A DNA stretch of 64,000 bases from Pseudohongiella spirulinae (lineage in GTDB: Bacteria; Pseudomonadota; Gammaproteobacteria; Pseudomonadales; Pseudohongiellaceae): positions 1,240,001 to 1,304,000 of the forward strand of contig NZ_CP013189.1 in assembly GCF_001444425.1 (NCBI RefSeq). The letters run 5' to 3'. Below, one piece after another: positions 32,545 to 41,811 of this stretch (its first letter is position 1; the number at the start of each line of letters is the position of its first letter). Below the pieces are notes generated by a model, which saw only the letters and a list, made by a program, of their open reading frames with translations, made no database searches and was not told the origin of the DNA. The translations under genes and the position numbers were made by a program.

Positions 32545-35355
32545 TTACAAGGCTTTGATGCTTTGCACTTTTTCCGTCAAGGCGGCCAGTGCGGCCTGCG
32601 CGCTGCGTTGGCGCTCCTTCTCCTGCTCAACCAGCTCTGTCGGGGCATTCTGCACAAATTTTTCGTTGTTCAGTTTGCCATTAATGCCCTGTAGATTTTT
32701 CTCCAGTTTGCCGATTTCTTTGTCCAGTCGTGCAAGTTCGGCATTTTTGTCGATCAGATCGGCCAGTGGCACCAGAATTTCCATATCCTGATACAGTTGC
32801 GTAGCGCTGACCGGCGCTGCTTCGTCGTCTGTCAGGATGCGCAGTTCAGAGAGCTTGGCGAGCTTCAACAGATTGGCCAGGTTGTCTGAAAGACGACGCT
32901 GGTCTTCGCTGTTAGTTTTATTTAACAGAGCAGGAAAGAGCTTGCCCGGTGGAATATTCATCTCGCCACGGATATTGCGTACACCAACAATCACGCCTTT
33001 TACCCAGTCAATGTCTGACTCGGACTGGGTGTTGATCAGGTCCTTGTCGACCTGCGGGTAGGCCTGCAGCATGATGCTGGTGCCGGCCGTGTTGATGCCA
33101 ATCAGTGTAGCTATTTTCTGCCAGATTTCTTCAGTTATGAATGGCATCAGCGGGTGCAACATACGCAGACTGCTCTCCAGCACGCTGAGTAGTGTCAGGC
33201 GCGCAGCCTGGGCTTTTTCCGGTTGATTATCAGCATCCCACAACACGGGTTTGGACAGCTCGACGTACCAGTCGCAATACTCGTTCCAGAAAAAGTCGTA
33301 AATGGCCTGCGACATCAGATCAAAGCGGTAATTGGCCATGTGTTCGTGCACCTGGGCAACGGTCTGTTGCAGGCGCGACAGAATCCAGCGATCGGCCAGG
33401 CTCAAGTGGGCATTGTATTTCAGCGCTGTCACATCGGTGGCGCTGAACTGAATACCTTTTTCCTCAGTGTTCATGATCACATAACGTGAGGCATTCCAGA
33501 TCTTGTTACAGAAGTTACGGAAACCCTCCATTCGCCCCAGATCGAATTTGATGTCACGTCCGGTGGAAGCCAGAGAGTAATAGGTGTAACGCAGCGCATC
33601 GGTGCCGTAGCCGGTAATGCCATCAGGGAACTGGGCGCGGGTGTTTTTCTCGATCTTTTTCTCGAGTTGCGGCTGCATCAGACCTTCGGTGCGCTTGGCC
33701 ACCAGCGCTTCCAGGTCGATGCCATCAATCAAATCGATGGGGTCAAGTACATTACCTTTTGACTTGGACATCTTTTGACCCTGCTCATCGCGGATCAGAC
33801 CGGTAATATAGACCTTCTTAAACGGAATCTGGCCGGTGAACTTCAGAGTCATCATGATCATACGCGCGACCCAGAAGAAAATGATGTCAAAACCTGTCAC
33901 CAGCACATCTGTGGGGTGGAAGGTTTTCAGGGTTTCCGGATCGTCCGGCCAACCCAGTGTTGAGAAGGTCCACAGGGCAGAGGAGAACCAGGTATCGAGT
34001 ACGTCTTCGTCCTGCTTCAGCTCCAGGTCGGCTGGCAGATTGTATTTCTCACGCACCTGCGCTTCGCTGCAACCGACATAGATATTACCTTCGATGTCAT
34101 ACCAGGCGGGAATTCGATGACCCCACCAAAGCTGGCGGGATATACACCAGTCCTGAATATCGCGCATCCAGGCAAAATAGGTGTTCTCCCACTGTTTCGG
34201 CACAAACTCGATATCGCCATCTTCAACAGCCTTGATAGCCGGCTCTGCCAGTGATTTGACGGCCACATACCACTGATTGGTCAGATAGGGCTCGATCACA
34301 ACACCCGTGCGGTCGCCACGAGGCACTTTTAACTTATGCGGTTCAACTTTCAACAGCAGGCCGGCCGCTTCCATGTCAGTGACCAGCTTTTTACGCGCTT
34401 CAAAACGATCCAGGCCTTGATAGGCTTGCGGAGCGTTATCATTGATAGCAGCATCAATGGTGAAGATGTTGATCATCTCCAGGTTGTGACGCTTGCCCAC
34501 TTCGTAGTCATTAAAATCGTGGGCTGGGGTAATCTTTACGCAGCCGGTACCAAATTCCGGGTCAACGTAATCATCTGCAATGATCTGAATGCGCCGATTG
34601 CACAGGGGCAGGTCTACCCATTTGCCGATCAGCGATTTGAAACGCGGGTCGTCGGGGTTGACGGCAACGGCGGTATCACCCAGCAGGGTTTCCGGACGAG
34701 TGGTGGCGATGGTAATAAAGTTGTCGCCACTGTCGGTTGTTGCACCGTCGGCCAGCGGGTATTTGAAGTACCAGAAGAAGCCATCTTCCTCTTCGTTTAA
34801 TACTTCCAGGTCGGACACCGCCGTGTGAAGTTTAGGGTCCCAGTTAACCAGACGGTTGCCACGGTAAATCAGGCCTTCGTCGTAGAGGCGGACAAAGACT
34901 TCCTCAACCGCCGCCGACAGACCGGGATCCATGGTGAAGCGCTCGCGCGTCCAATCGATGGAGGCACCCAGGCGACGAATCTGCTGAGTGATCATGCCAC
35001 CGGATTCTTCCTTCCACTTCCACACCTCATCCAGAAACTTTTCGCGGCCCAGATCGGTGCGCTTGATGCCCTCGCGCTCCAGGCGGCGTTCAACCACCAT
35101 CTGTGTGGCAATACCGGCGTGATCAGTGCCGACCTGCCAGAGCGTGTTGTGACCCATCATGCGGTGATAGCGAATCAAGGCATCCATGATGGTGTCCTGG
35201 AAGCCGTGGCCCATGTGCAGACGGCCGGTGACGTTGGGCGGTGGAATTACGATACTGTAGGACTCGCCTTTGCCGCTGGGGGCAAAGTAGTTGCGCTCTT
35301 CCCAGGTCTGGTACCACTGTTGCTCGATGTCTTGGGGCTGGTAGGTCTTGTCCAT
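32545..35355 (-). CDS. valS: Valine--tRNA ligase
   Basis: This 936-residue class Ia synthetase charges tRNA-Val. [16 protein letters not shown] contains the HIGH-type signature, [10 protein letters not shown] the KMSKS loop, and [22 protein letters not shown] the editing (CP1) domain. The C-terminal coiled coil ([23 protein letters not shown]) is present. It aligns throughout with E. coli ValS as I remember it. ATG 35355 ([11 protein letters not shown]) matches the family start; an ATG at 35388 would add 11 residues. Unlike the usual gene order, no holC and no directly adjacent pepA precede it. Confidence 0.97.
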   Translation of the reverse strand: MDKTYQPQDIEQQWYQTWEERNYFAPSGKGESYSIVIPPPNVTGRLHMGHGFQDTIMDALIRYHRMMGHNTLWQVGTDHAGIATQMVVERRLEREGIKRTDLGREKFLDEVWKWKEESGGMITQQIRRLGASIDWTRERFTMDPGLSAAVEEVFVRLYDEGLIYRGNRLVNWDPKLHTAVSDLEVLNEEEDGFFWYFKYPLADGATTDSGDNFITIATTRPETLLGDTAVAVNPDDPRFKSLIGKWVDLPLCNRRIQIIADDYVDPEFGTGCVKITPAHDFNDYEVGKRHNLEMINIFTIDAAINDNAPQAYQGLDRFEARKKLVTDMEAAGLLLKVEPHKLKVPRGDRTGVVIEPYLTNQWYVAVKSLAEPAIKAVEDGDIEFVPKQWENTYFAWMRDIQDWCISRQLWWGHRIPAWYDIEGNIYVGCSEAQVREKYNLPADLELKQDEDVLDTWFSSALWTFSTLGWPDDPETLKTFHPTDVLVTGFDIIFFWVARMIMMTLKFTGQIPFKKVYITGLIRDEQGQKMSKSKGNVLDPIDLIDGIDLEALVAKRTEGLMQPQLEKKIEKNTRAQFPDGITGYGTDALRYTYYSLASTGRDIKFDLGRMEGFRNFCNKIWNASRYVIMNTEEKGIQFSATDVTALKYNAHLSLADRWILSRLQQTVAQVHEHMANYRFDLMSQAIYDFFWNEYCDWYVELSKPVLWDADNQPEKAQAARLTLLSVLESSLRMLHPLMPFITEEIWQKIATLIGINTAGTSIMLQAYPQVDKDLINTQSESDIDWVKGVIVGVRNIRGEMNIPPGKLFPALLNKTNSEDQRRLSDNLANLLKLAKLSELRILTDDEAAPVSATQLYQDMEILVPLADLIDKNAELARLDKEIGKLEKNLQGINGKLNNEKFVQNAPTELVEQEKERQRSAQAALAALTEKVQSIKAL

Positions 35356-35440
35356 GGGTGCTTGCTTGTCTCTGCGATGGGTGTGCATTCGTAAGCGCCG
35401 GATTATACCCGATGCGGCTCTTCATTTGGAGCGCGCGGCG

Positions 35441-35680
35441 GTAATTGCTTCGATTGGCTCCGGCCTTTACGACGGAGGTTAGTTTCGATCGGGTCCGGCC
35501 TTGGGCGGGTGGGGGTAGTTGCTTAGGAGACGCCCGTGAACCCATCCATGGGGGGCTCGGCGCCAGCCATCCATGGCTGGCGACGCTCCACGCAACTACC
35601 CCCATCACCCCGCGGCCGGGGTTGATCGAAGCTAAGCAAACGCACCCGACCCCTCTGGGCCGGAGCCGATCGAAACTACC
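35441..35680. repeat. Nested palindromic intergenic element (~240 bp)
   Basis: Outer arms: GGTAATTGCTTCGATTGGCTCCGGCC-like sequence at 35441-35465 is repeated inverted at 35658-35680. A second copy at 35479-35500 has an inverted partner at about 35612-35640. Inside, GGGGGTAGTTGC (35510-35521) pairs with GCAACTACCCCC (35592-35603), and GCCAGCCATCCATGGCTGGC forms a compact hairpin near 35562-35581. Four copies of a TTCGATCGG-x-TCCGGCC motif in mirrored order make one large imperfect palindrome. It fits a REP-type or MITE-like repeat sitting between valS and the DUF547 gene. No open frame in it resembles a protein. Confidence 0.75.
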
Positions 35681-35772
35681 TCGCACAAGCCACCAGTAGT
35701 GACAATCATCTGACCGGGTGGCGAGCGCGTACTATGGGTGTAACATCGTGATGAATTGAGGTTCAGTGGCGC

Positions 35773-36591
35773 ATGATGACAGCAAGATGCTACCGACAGT
35801 GGTTGATTGGGCTGGTGCTGGGCTGGGTCGGCATGGCGCAGGCGCAGGCGCAGGCGGCGTTTGAACATCGGCCTTGGACAGAGCTGCTGCAGGCGCATGT
35901 GCGGGTGATCGATGGGGGGCAGGCGACGCAGCTGGATTATGTCGGGATGAATGAAGACAGGCAGGCGCTGCGGGCATATCTGGAGGCACTGGCCGCAGTG
36001 TCCAGGGATGACTTTGAGCAATGGTCGCAGGATGAGCAGCTGGCATTTCTGATTAATGTTTACAATGCCTGGACTGTAGAGCTGATCCTCACTGAATACC
36101 CCGACCTTGACTCCATTCGCGATATTGGTGGCTGGTTTGCTTCACCGTGGAGTCAGGACATTGTGGAACTGTTTGGTGAACGTTACACGCTGGACAATAT
36201 CGAACATGACATGATTCGTGGCTGGGGCCGCTACAATAACCCGCTGATTCATTTTGCCGTCAATTGCGCGAGTATTGGCTGTCCGGCATTGCGTGATGAG
36301 GCGTATGAGGGGGCACGACTTGACACCCAGCTGGAGGAGCAGACGCGTCTTTTTCTGATGGATCGCAGTCGTAATCATCTCGATGGGCGCACACTTTATC
36401 TGTCTTCAATTTTCCGATGGTATCCGGAGGACTTCGAGCAAGGCTGGATGGGGTTTGAGTCTGTTCAGCAGTTTGTCAGTGCTTATGCGTCAGCGTTGGA
36501 TCTGACGGCTGATGATGTGCGACTGCTTGAGGCAGGACAGCTTCGGATTCGGTATCTGCGCTATGACTGGAGTCTGAACGATCTGCGGTAG
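35773..36591 (+). CDS. DUF547 domain secreted protein
   Basis: A 272-residue exported protein with a signal peptide ending near AQAQA. The DUF547 domain includes WSQDEQLAFLINVYNAWTVELIL, TLDNIEHDMIRGWGRYNNPLIHFAVNCASIGCPALRDEAYEG and RTLYLSSIFRWYPEDF. The HFAVNCASIGCP block has a conserved Cys that might be catalytic, but activity in this family is not established. Two tandem ATGs (35773, 35776) are possible starts. Its 3' end overlaps the convergent DMT transporter gene by 116 bp. Confidence 0.9.
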   Translation: MMTARCYRQWLIGLVLGWVGMAQAQAQAAFEHRPWTELLQAHVRVIDGGQATQLDYVGMNEDRQALRAYLEALAAVSRDDFEQWSQDEQLAFLINVYNAWTVELILTEYPDLDSIRDIGGWFASPWSQDIVELFGERYTLDNIEHDMIRGWGRYNNPLIHFAVNCASIGCPALRDEAYEGARLDTQLEEQTRLFLMDRSRNHLDGRTLYLSSIFRWYPEDFEQGWMGFESVQQFVSAYASALDLTADDVRLLEAGQLRIRYLRYDWSLNDLR

Positions 36592-37447
36592 TCGGTCGGT
36601 TCTGGAAAATGCCCAACAGAATCAGGGGTACCACAATCATCAGGCTGCCGATAACAAACCATATATCCGGAGTTTCGGCAAACCAGATCCAACCGATGAG
36701 TATGGCCCAGATCAGGCCGGTATATTCGGCACTGGTTACCTGGTTGGCGTCGACAGTGCGATACGCGAGCAACACGGTCAGACTATAAACCAGAATTAAA
36801 GCGCCAGAACTGAGAGCAAATCCCAGGATGTCGGGTCGCCAACCCGGAGCGCTGATAAACCATTCGCCCGCAAATAACAGTATGGCAGCAGGCACCATGA
36901 GTACATGGCTGATAAACAGCTTGTGTACCGTGCTGTGCTGAGGCGGCAACAAGCGAACCAATACGGCGTTGATGGCCAGCGCCAGCGCACCGCCCAGTGC
37001 CGCGATTGCACCCCAGTTGAACTCCAGCGGTCTCAGTATAACCAGCGTACCCGCCAACCCACTCACTACTGCGAGCACACTCCAGGGTGTTAACTTTTCG
37101 CTGAACATCAACACGGCCAGTAACATGACCATCAAGGGTGCAATATAAAACACCGCATTGGCAGTGGCCAGTGGCAGGGTAGTCAGGGCGACGACCATAC
37201 AAAACACACCCAACAGGGCCATCGCTGATCTTAACAAGTGGACGCGCAGACCAGCAAAGGGAGTGTGCAGATCAAACTGGCGATAAAAGGGCAATAACAG
37301 CGCAATGGTGATCAACGTTCGTACCAGAATGAACTGAAAAACAGGCGCGCCGCTGCCCATCAACTTGACAACAACATCTGATAGCACCGCCAGTGCATTG
37401 CCTATGATTAGCAGCACGATTGCGCTTCGCAGCGTATGACCTTTCAT
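36476..37447 (-). CDS. DMT superfamily (EamA) transporter
   Basis: A 323-residue inner-membrane protein with ten helices in two EamA repeats (for example FCMVVALTTLPLATANAVFYIAPLMVMLLAVLMFSEKLTPWSVLAVVSGLAGTLVILRP, and the second repeat ending LIWAILIGWIWFAETPDIWFVIGSLMIVVPLILLGIF). These usually export amino acids, nucleotides or similar metabolites. ATG 37447 (MKGHTLRSAI) is favoured over an ATG 33 bp upstream. A polar 40-residue C-terminal tail overlaps the DUF547 gene on the opposite strand. Confidence 0.87.
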   Translation of the reverse strand: MKGHTLRSAIVLLIIGNALAVLSDVVVKLMGSGAPVFQFILVRTLITIALLLPFYRQFDLHTPFAGLRVHLLRSAMALLGVFCMVVALTTLPLATANAVFYIAPLMVMLLAVLMFSEKLTPWSVLAVVSGLAGTLVILRPLEFNWGAIAALGGALALAINAVLVRLLPPQHSTVHKLFISHVLMVPAAILLFAGEWFISAPGWRPDILGFALSSGALILVYSLTVLLAYRTVDANQVTSAEYTGLIWAILIGWIWFAETPDIWFVIGSLMIVVPLILLGIFQNRPTTADRSDSSHSADTESEAVLPQAVAHHQPSDPTLTHKH

Positions 37448-37507
37448 GGGAGATTCCGTGCCCGCCTGTGACCACTGCACCGGCGGGCATTACGAGGAGG
37501 GCCAGGT

Positions 37508-38998
37508 TCAGGCTTTCTGGCGACGCAGATACTCAACCAGCAGAGGCACAGGACGACCCGTAGCACCTTTCTGGGCGCCACTCAGCCAGGCAGTGCCGGC
37601 GATGTCGAGATGCGCCCACTGGAATTTCTCGGCAAATCGGGACAGAAAGCAGGCTGCGGTGATCGTGCCGGCTTTGGGGCCGCCGATGTTCGCCAGATCC
37701 GCGAAGTTTGAGTCCAGTAACGGGAAATATTCTTCGTCCAGCGGTAGCTGCCAGACGGTATCCAGTGTCTGCTGGCCAAGCTCAAACAACTCCTTGGCCA
37801 GTGCTTCGTTGTTGCTGAGCATGGCGGTGTTTACTTCACCAAAGGTCGCCACCGCCGCGCCGGTCAAAGTTGCCACATCAATCACTGTTTTGGGGTTAAA
37901 GCGCTCCGCATAGGTCAGTGCGTCACACAGAACCAGGCGGCCCTCGGCGTCGGTATTAAGAACTTCTATGGTTTTGCCAGACATGCTGGTGACGATGTCA
38001 CCGGGTTTGGTGGCCTTGCCGCTGGGCATGTTCTCGGCAGCAGCTATCACAGCAACCACGTTGATCGGCAGGTTCAATTCTGCAACCGTTGTCATAGTGC
38101 CAATAACCGATGCCGCACCGCACATATCGAACTTCATCTCGTCCATGCCTGCGCCGGGTTTCAGGCTGATACCGCCGGTATCGAAGGTGATTCCTTTACC
38201 TACCAGGCAGTAGGGTTTACTGCCGGCTTTGCTGGTGCCCTTGTGCTCAATCACAATCAGTCGGGACTCTTCTTTAGAGCCGTTACCAACGGAGAGCAGG
38301 GAGCCCATACCCAGTTTTTCCATCTGTTTTTCAGTCAGAACCTTGACCTTCAGCGATTTGTATTTGATGCCCATTTCTGTGGCCGTCTGCGCCAGATAGG
38401 ACGGCGTACAGATATTGCCTGGCAGGTTGCCCAGCTCTCGTGTGACGCTCATGCCTTTGCTGATGGCTTCGCCGGCCTGCATGGCATCGCTCAGGGTTTT
38501 GCGGCTGGCATCAGCGGCGGGTGCGATATTGACGGTTTTTAATGTCCATGCATCAGATTTCTTGCTCTTGGTCTGATCATAACGGTATTGAGCGTTGGCC
38601 GTTTCCATGGTGAGCTGCGTCACCGCCCAGGCGGCATCACGACCCTGGATGGCCAGCTGTGCCAGAGTGCTGGTTGCTGTTTTTGCACCACTTTTGTTAA
38701 TGCTGGTGGCAGCTGCGCGAACCGCTTTGCGCCAGGCTTTAGCATTCAATTTGGCCTTTTCACCCAGACCGACCAGCAGCAGTCGTTCAGTCTGGCTGTT
38801 GCCGGGAGTTGGAACCATCAGAGTTTCGGCAGTTTTGCCTTTGATATCGCCGGATTTGATCAAACCGCTGACCAGCTTGCCTAGCGACGCGTCAAGCGTC
38901 ATGCCATCGGCGGCCAGACCGGTTTTTTCACAGACCCCCAGAACCAGGCAGTCGACTTTCTTGTTCAGGGTTTTGTCAGTCAGTAACTGAAATTTCAT
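37508..38998 (-). CDS. pepA: Leucyl aminopeptidase (cytosol aminopeptidase, M17)
   Basis: A 496-residue M17 peptidase that removes N-terminal residues using two metal ions. Metal and catalytic residues lie in CLVGKGITFDTGGISLKPG and in the signature NTDAEGRLVLCDAL; VIDVATLTGAAVATFGEVNTAML follows. E. coli PepA is also a DNA-binding accessory protein for cer/Xer recombination and carAB control. It is divergent from the thioesterase-lptFG unit, resembling the common lptF-pepA divergent arrangement. Confidence 0.95.
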   Translation of the reverse strand: MKFQLLTDKTLNKKVDCLVLGVCEKTGLAADGMTLDASLGKLVSGLIKSGDIKGKTAETLMVPTPGNSQTERLLLVGLGEKAKLNAKAWRKAVRAAATSINKSGAKTATSTLAQLAIQGRDAAWAVTQLTMETANAQYRYDQTKSKKSDAWTLKTVNIAPAADASRKTLSDAMQAGEAISKGMSVTRELGNLPGNICTPSYLAQTATEMGIKYKSLKVKVLTEKQMEKLGMGSLLSVGNGSKEESRLIVIEHKGTSKAGSKPYCLVGKGITFDTGGISLKPGAGMDEMKFDMCGAASVIGTMTTVAELNLPINVVAVIAAAENMPSGKATKPGDIVTSMSGKTIEVLNTDAEGRLVLCDALTYAERFNPKTVIDVATLTGAAVATFGEVNTAMLSNNEALAKELFELGQQTLDTVWQLPLDEEYFPLLDSNFADLANIGGPKAGTITAACFLSRFAEKFQWAHLDIAGTAWLSGAQKGATGRPVPLLVEYLRRQKA

Positions 38999-39165
38999 AA
39001 CATTGATGTCCTGATGAATAAGGTATTGATTTTAAATGGCACAGATTGGCTGTCATGCTAGTTAAAAGACGACAACAAGGCAATACTGAACGCCTTCAGT
39101 GTACTTTGCCGCCTGAGACGATTAAAATTGGCGCCCTGTTTATCACCCTGAATCACGGAGTTGTT

Positions 39166-39600
39166 ATGGCCCGAGTCAAAATCAGCATGCCGGAAGAGTT
39201 TTTGTTCAGCATGGAGTACCCGGTGCGCTTCAGTGATCTGGATTATGCCCGTCACCTGAATAGTGTTGCCATGGTGCATATTTTGCACGAAGCCAGGCTG
39301 CAGTTTCTGGCCAGTCTGGGTCTGACGGAGGCCAATATTTTTGGCCTGGGTATGGTGGTGACAGATATGGCGATCGACTATCGCTCTGAGTCTTTTGCCA
39401 AGGATGTATTGGTCATTGAGGTAGGTGTCAGTCGGTTTAATAAATATGGCTGTGATATCTGCTTTCAGATTACCAATTCAGCACTGGAGCGGGTTGTGTG
39501 TAATGCTAAACAGGGCGTGGTGTTTTTCGATTTTGACAAACATAAAATTGCGCCGGTTCCCCCGGCGTTTAAAAGTCTGGTAGGCGAAACCGAACTTTAG
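39166..39600 (+). CDS. Acyl-CoA thioesterase-like hotdog protein
   Basis: A 144-residue single hotdog domain. YPVRFSDLDYARHLNSVAMVHILHEARLQFL has the D-x-D-Y-A-R-H-x-N variant of the 4-hydroxybenzoyl-CoA thioesterase motif, with Asp as probable catalytic residue. The longer in-frame region upstream lacks any similarity; ATG 39166 has GGAG nearby. The gene sits 13 bp before lptF, suggesting cotranscription, which is unusual for this neighbourhood. Confidence 0.82.
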   Translation: MARVKISMPEEFLFSMEYPVRFSDLDYARHLNSVAMVHILHEARLQFLASLGLTEANIFGLGMVVTDMAIDYRSESFAKDVLVIEVGVSRFNKYGCDICFQITNSALERVVCNAKQGVVFFDFDKHKIAPVPPAFKSLVGETEL

Positions 39601-39613
39601 GGCCGCGGGCACC

Positions 39614-40723
39614 ATGATCCTGTTTCGCTACTTTGCCCGTCAGCTGCTGCAGGTCACGGCTGCAGTAACGCTGATTCTGCTGGTTGTCTCATTTACCTCG
39701 CGTTTTCTTCAATACTTGGCCGATGCGGTAGCTGGCCAGATGACCACAGATATCCTGTTGTTGTTGATGTCTTTCAGGTTGCCTGAATTTCTCAGCATTA
39801 TCGTGCCTTTTGCCTGGTTTTTGGCGATTCTGCTGGCTTATGGGCGCATGTATGCGGAAAACGAGCTGGTGGTATTGCATGCCTGTGGCTACAGTCGTTC
39901 TCGCCTGCTGGCTGTGACCAGTGTTGTCGCGGTGCTGCTGGCGATTGTCATGGGCGGGTTGAGTCTATACCTGGCACCAGCCGGCTTGCAGCAGACGGAG
40001 CGTTTGCGGCTTTCTCAACAGGAATTGACGGAAATTGATCTGATTGTTGCCGGGCAGTTTCAGGAATTTAATCGTGGGCAACGGGTTACCTACGCGGAGA
40101 CCATTTCTGAAACAGATCAGGGTCGGCAATTGAATAACACATTTGTTGTTGTGCGTGCTCCCGGTGGTGCAGAAGGGGAGCCTGAGTTGCGAGTGATGGT
40201 GGCGCGCACGGCCAGACCCATTCTGGATCAGGAAACCGGACGTCGCTTCATGTTGCTGGAAGATGGATATTTCTACGATGGTGAGCCAGGCCAGGCTGAT
40301 TACTCTGTCACGCAATTTGAACAGCAGGGTATCCTGCTGCCAGAGCAGGCGAATATAGCACCGGTTCTGGAAGAAAAGGCCTTACCAACCGCAGCACTGC
40401 TGGGTTCGGCGCAGCCCGGTCTGCAGGCGGAGCTGCAGTGGCGTATTTCGGTGGTGTTGTTATTGCCTGTGCTGACCTTGATCGCAGTTCCGCTAAGCAA
40501 GGTTGAACCACGGCAGGGGCGTTTTGCCCGCCTGGTGCCGGCAGCACTGCTGTATGGTTTGTACTTTATGCTGTTGCAGGTTTCCAGAGAGGCACTTGAA
40601 GATGGTGATCTGCCTGCAGCAATAGGTCTGTGGTGGGTGCACGCTGTGTTTTTGCTGTATGGACTGATCCTGTTGATGAAAGGTCGTCCACGACAACGTC
40701 CGCTTGCAGCGAGGGCTCCTTGA
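39614..40723 (+). CDS. lptF: LPS export ABC transporter permease LptF
   Basis: A 369-residue permease of the LptB2FG complex, which extracts lipopolysaccharide from the inner membrane. Helices at both ends (FARQLLQVTAAVTLILLVVSFTSRFLQYL; VVLLLPVLTLIAVPLSKVEPRQGRFARLVPAALLYGLYFMLLQ) flank a periplasmic beta-jellyroll (about residues 120-265). The cytoplasmic coupling segment RLPEFLSIIVPFAWFLAILLAYGRMYAENELVVLHACG is diagnostic. It is immediately followed by lptG. Confidence 0.95.
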   Translation: MILFRYFARQLLQVTAAVTLILLVVSFTSRFLQYLADAVAGQMTTDILLLLMSFRLPEFLSIIVPFAWFLAILLAYGRMYAENELVVLHACGYSRSRLLAVTSVVAVLLAIVMGGLSLYLAPAGLQQTERLRLSQQELTEIDLIVAGQFQEFNRGQRVTYAETISETDQGRQLNNTFVVVRAPGGAEGEPELRVMVARTARPILDQETGRRFMLLEDGYFYDGEPGQADYSVTQFEQQGILLPEQANIAPVLEEKALPTAALLGSAQPGLQAELQWRISVVLLLPVLTLIAVPLSKVEPRQGRFARLVPAALLYGLYFMLLQVSREALEDGDLPAAIGLWWVHAVFLLYGLILLMKGRPRQRPLAARAP

Positions 40724-40724
40724 T

Positions 40725-41798
40725 ATGGGCTTGTTGGCGAGATATGTCAGCAAAATGGTACTGGGTGCCATGCTGGTCGTGCTTGGCGTCATAGCCACTA
40801 TTGACCTTATTTTTACCCTTGCCGACGAACTGGGCAGTACCAATGAGTTTTACACCGCTGCTCATGCCGTGATGTACGTGCTTATGACCATGCCGACCAG
40901 TGTCTATGAATTATTACCTTATGTGGCACTGGGCGGGGCGATTATCGGACTGGGCGTGCTGGCTTCCAGCCAGGAGCTGCTGATTATGCAATCGGCCGGC
41001 ATCAAGACTACCCGACTGATTTACTGGGTGTTGTTGCCGGTGTTTGGCGTCATGCTGTTTAGCCTGATACTGGGCGAATGGGTGGCGCCGACGCTACAGC
41101 AGCGTGCGCAGAGTGAACGTGCAGTGATTATGAGTGGCGGGCAGGCCATTACCAGTGAAGGCGGTCAGTGGCGCAAAATTGGCAATGAATTTATTCATGT
41201 CAATGCCATCGCGCCGGGCGGTCGGGAGTTGTTTGGAGTCACCGTTTATGAGCTGGATGAGCAGCGGCGGGTATTGCGAAGCAGCTTTGCGCAGATAGCA
41301 GAGTACATTGATGAAGGTGAGCAGTCCTACTGGCGTATGCACGATGTGCAGGAGACACTGTTTGGCAGTGACAGACTGGTTGCCGCCGACTATCCCATGT
41401 ATCGATGGGATATTGATATGTCTCCGGAGTTACTGAGCGTTCTGTTGGTTCGCCCTGATCGCCAGTCAATCAGTGGCCTGTTCCGCTTTGCGCGTTATTT
41501 TGATAGTGAGGGGCTCGATAGCAGCAGCTATTACCTCGCTTTCTGGAAGAAACTGATGCAGCCACTGGCGACGCTGGCGCTTGTGGTGCTGGCGATTTCC
41601 TTTGTATTTGGCCCGCTGCGTGAAGCGACTATGGGGCATCGGGTGTTTGTGGCAATTGCCATTGCGCTGGGGTTCACTATCGCCCAAAGAACGTTGGAAC
41701 CAGTGACGATTCTTTACGGGATAAACCCGTTTTTTGCGGTTTTGTTCCCCATACTGCTATGCGTTCTGGTTGGGCTGTATCTGCTACGGCGAGTCTAA
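40725..41798 (+). CDS. lptG: LPS export ABC transporter permease LptG
   Basis: The 357-residue partner permease of LptF. It begins MGLLARYVSKMVLGAMLVVLGVIATIDLIF, has the coupling block MPTSVYELLPYVALGGAIIGLGVLASSQELLIMQSAGI, a periplasmic beta-jellyroll, and three C-terminal helices (FWKKLMQPLATLALVVLAISFVFGPLREATMGHRVF). I start at ATG 40725, one base after the lptF stop; an ATG at 40704 lies inside lptF. It converges on the isopropylmalate synthase gene. Confidence 0.95.
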   Translation: MGLLARYVSKMVLGAMLVVLGVIATIDLIFTLADELGSTNEFYTAAHAVMYVLMTMPTSVYELLPYVALGGAIIGLGVLASSQELLIMQSAGIKTTRLIYWVLLPVFGVMLFSLILGEWVAPTLQQRAQSERAVIMSGGQAITSEGGQWRKIGNEFIHVNAIAPGGRELFGVTVYELDEQRRVLRSSFAQIAEYIDEGEQSYWRMHDVQETLFGSDRLVAADYPMYRWDIDMSPELLSVLLVRPDRQSISGLFRFARYFDSEGLDSSSYYLAFWKKLMQPLATLALVVLAISFVFGPLREATMGHRVFVAIAIALGFTIAQRTLEPVTILYGINPFFAVLFPILLCVLVGLYLLRRV

Positions 41799-41811
41799 AT
41801 ACCTGAGTAAC

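Noticed and set aside
34825-35394. 189-codon plus-strand open frame
   Set aside because: Antisense to the 5' part of valS; explained by codon bias of that gene.
35441-35680. Repeats considered as a CRISPR array
   Set aside because: The repeats are mirrored, not direct, spacing is irregular, copies are imperfect and no cas gene is present.
35123-35686. 187-codon minus-strand frame across the palindromic element
   Set aside because: It overlaps valS in another frame and reads through the repeat; composition is Arg/Pro/Ser-rich without a domain.
35400-35772. tRNA or other structured RNA in the valS upstream gap
   Set aside because: No cloverleaf or conserved T-loop sequence; the folding potential is explained by the nested inverted repeats.
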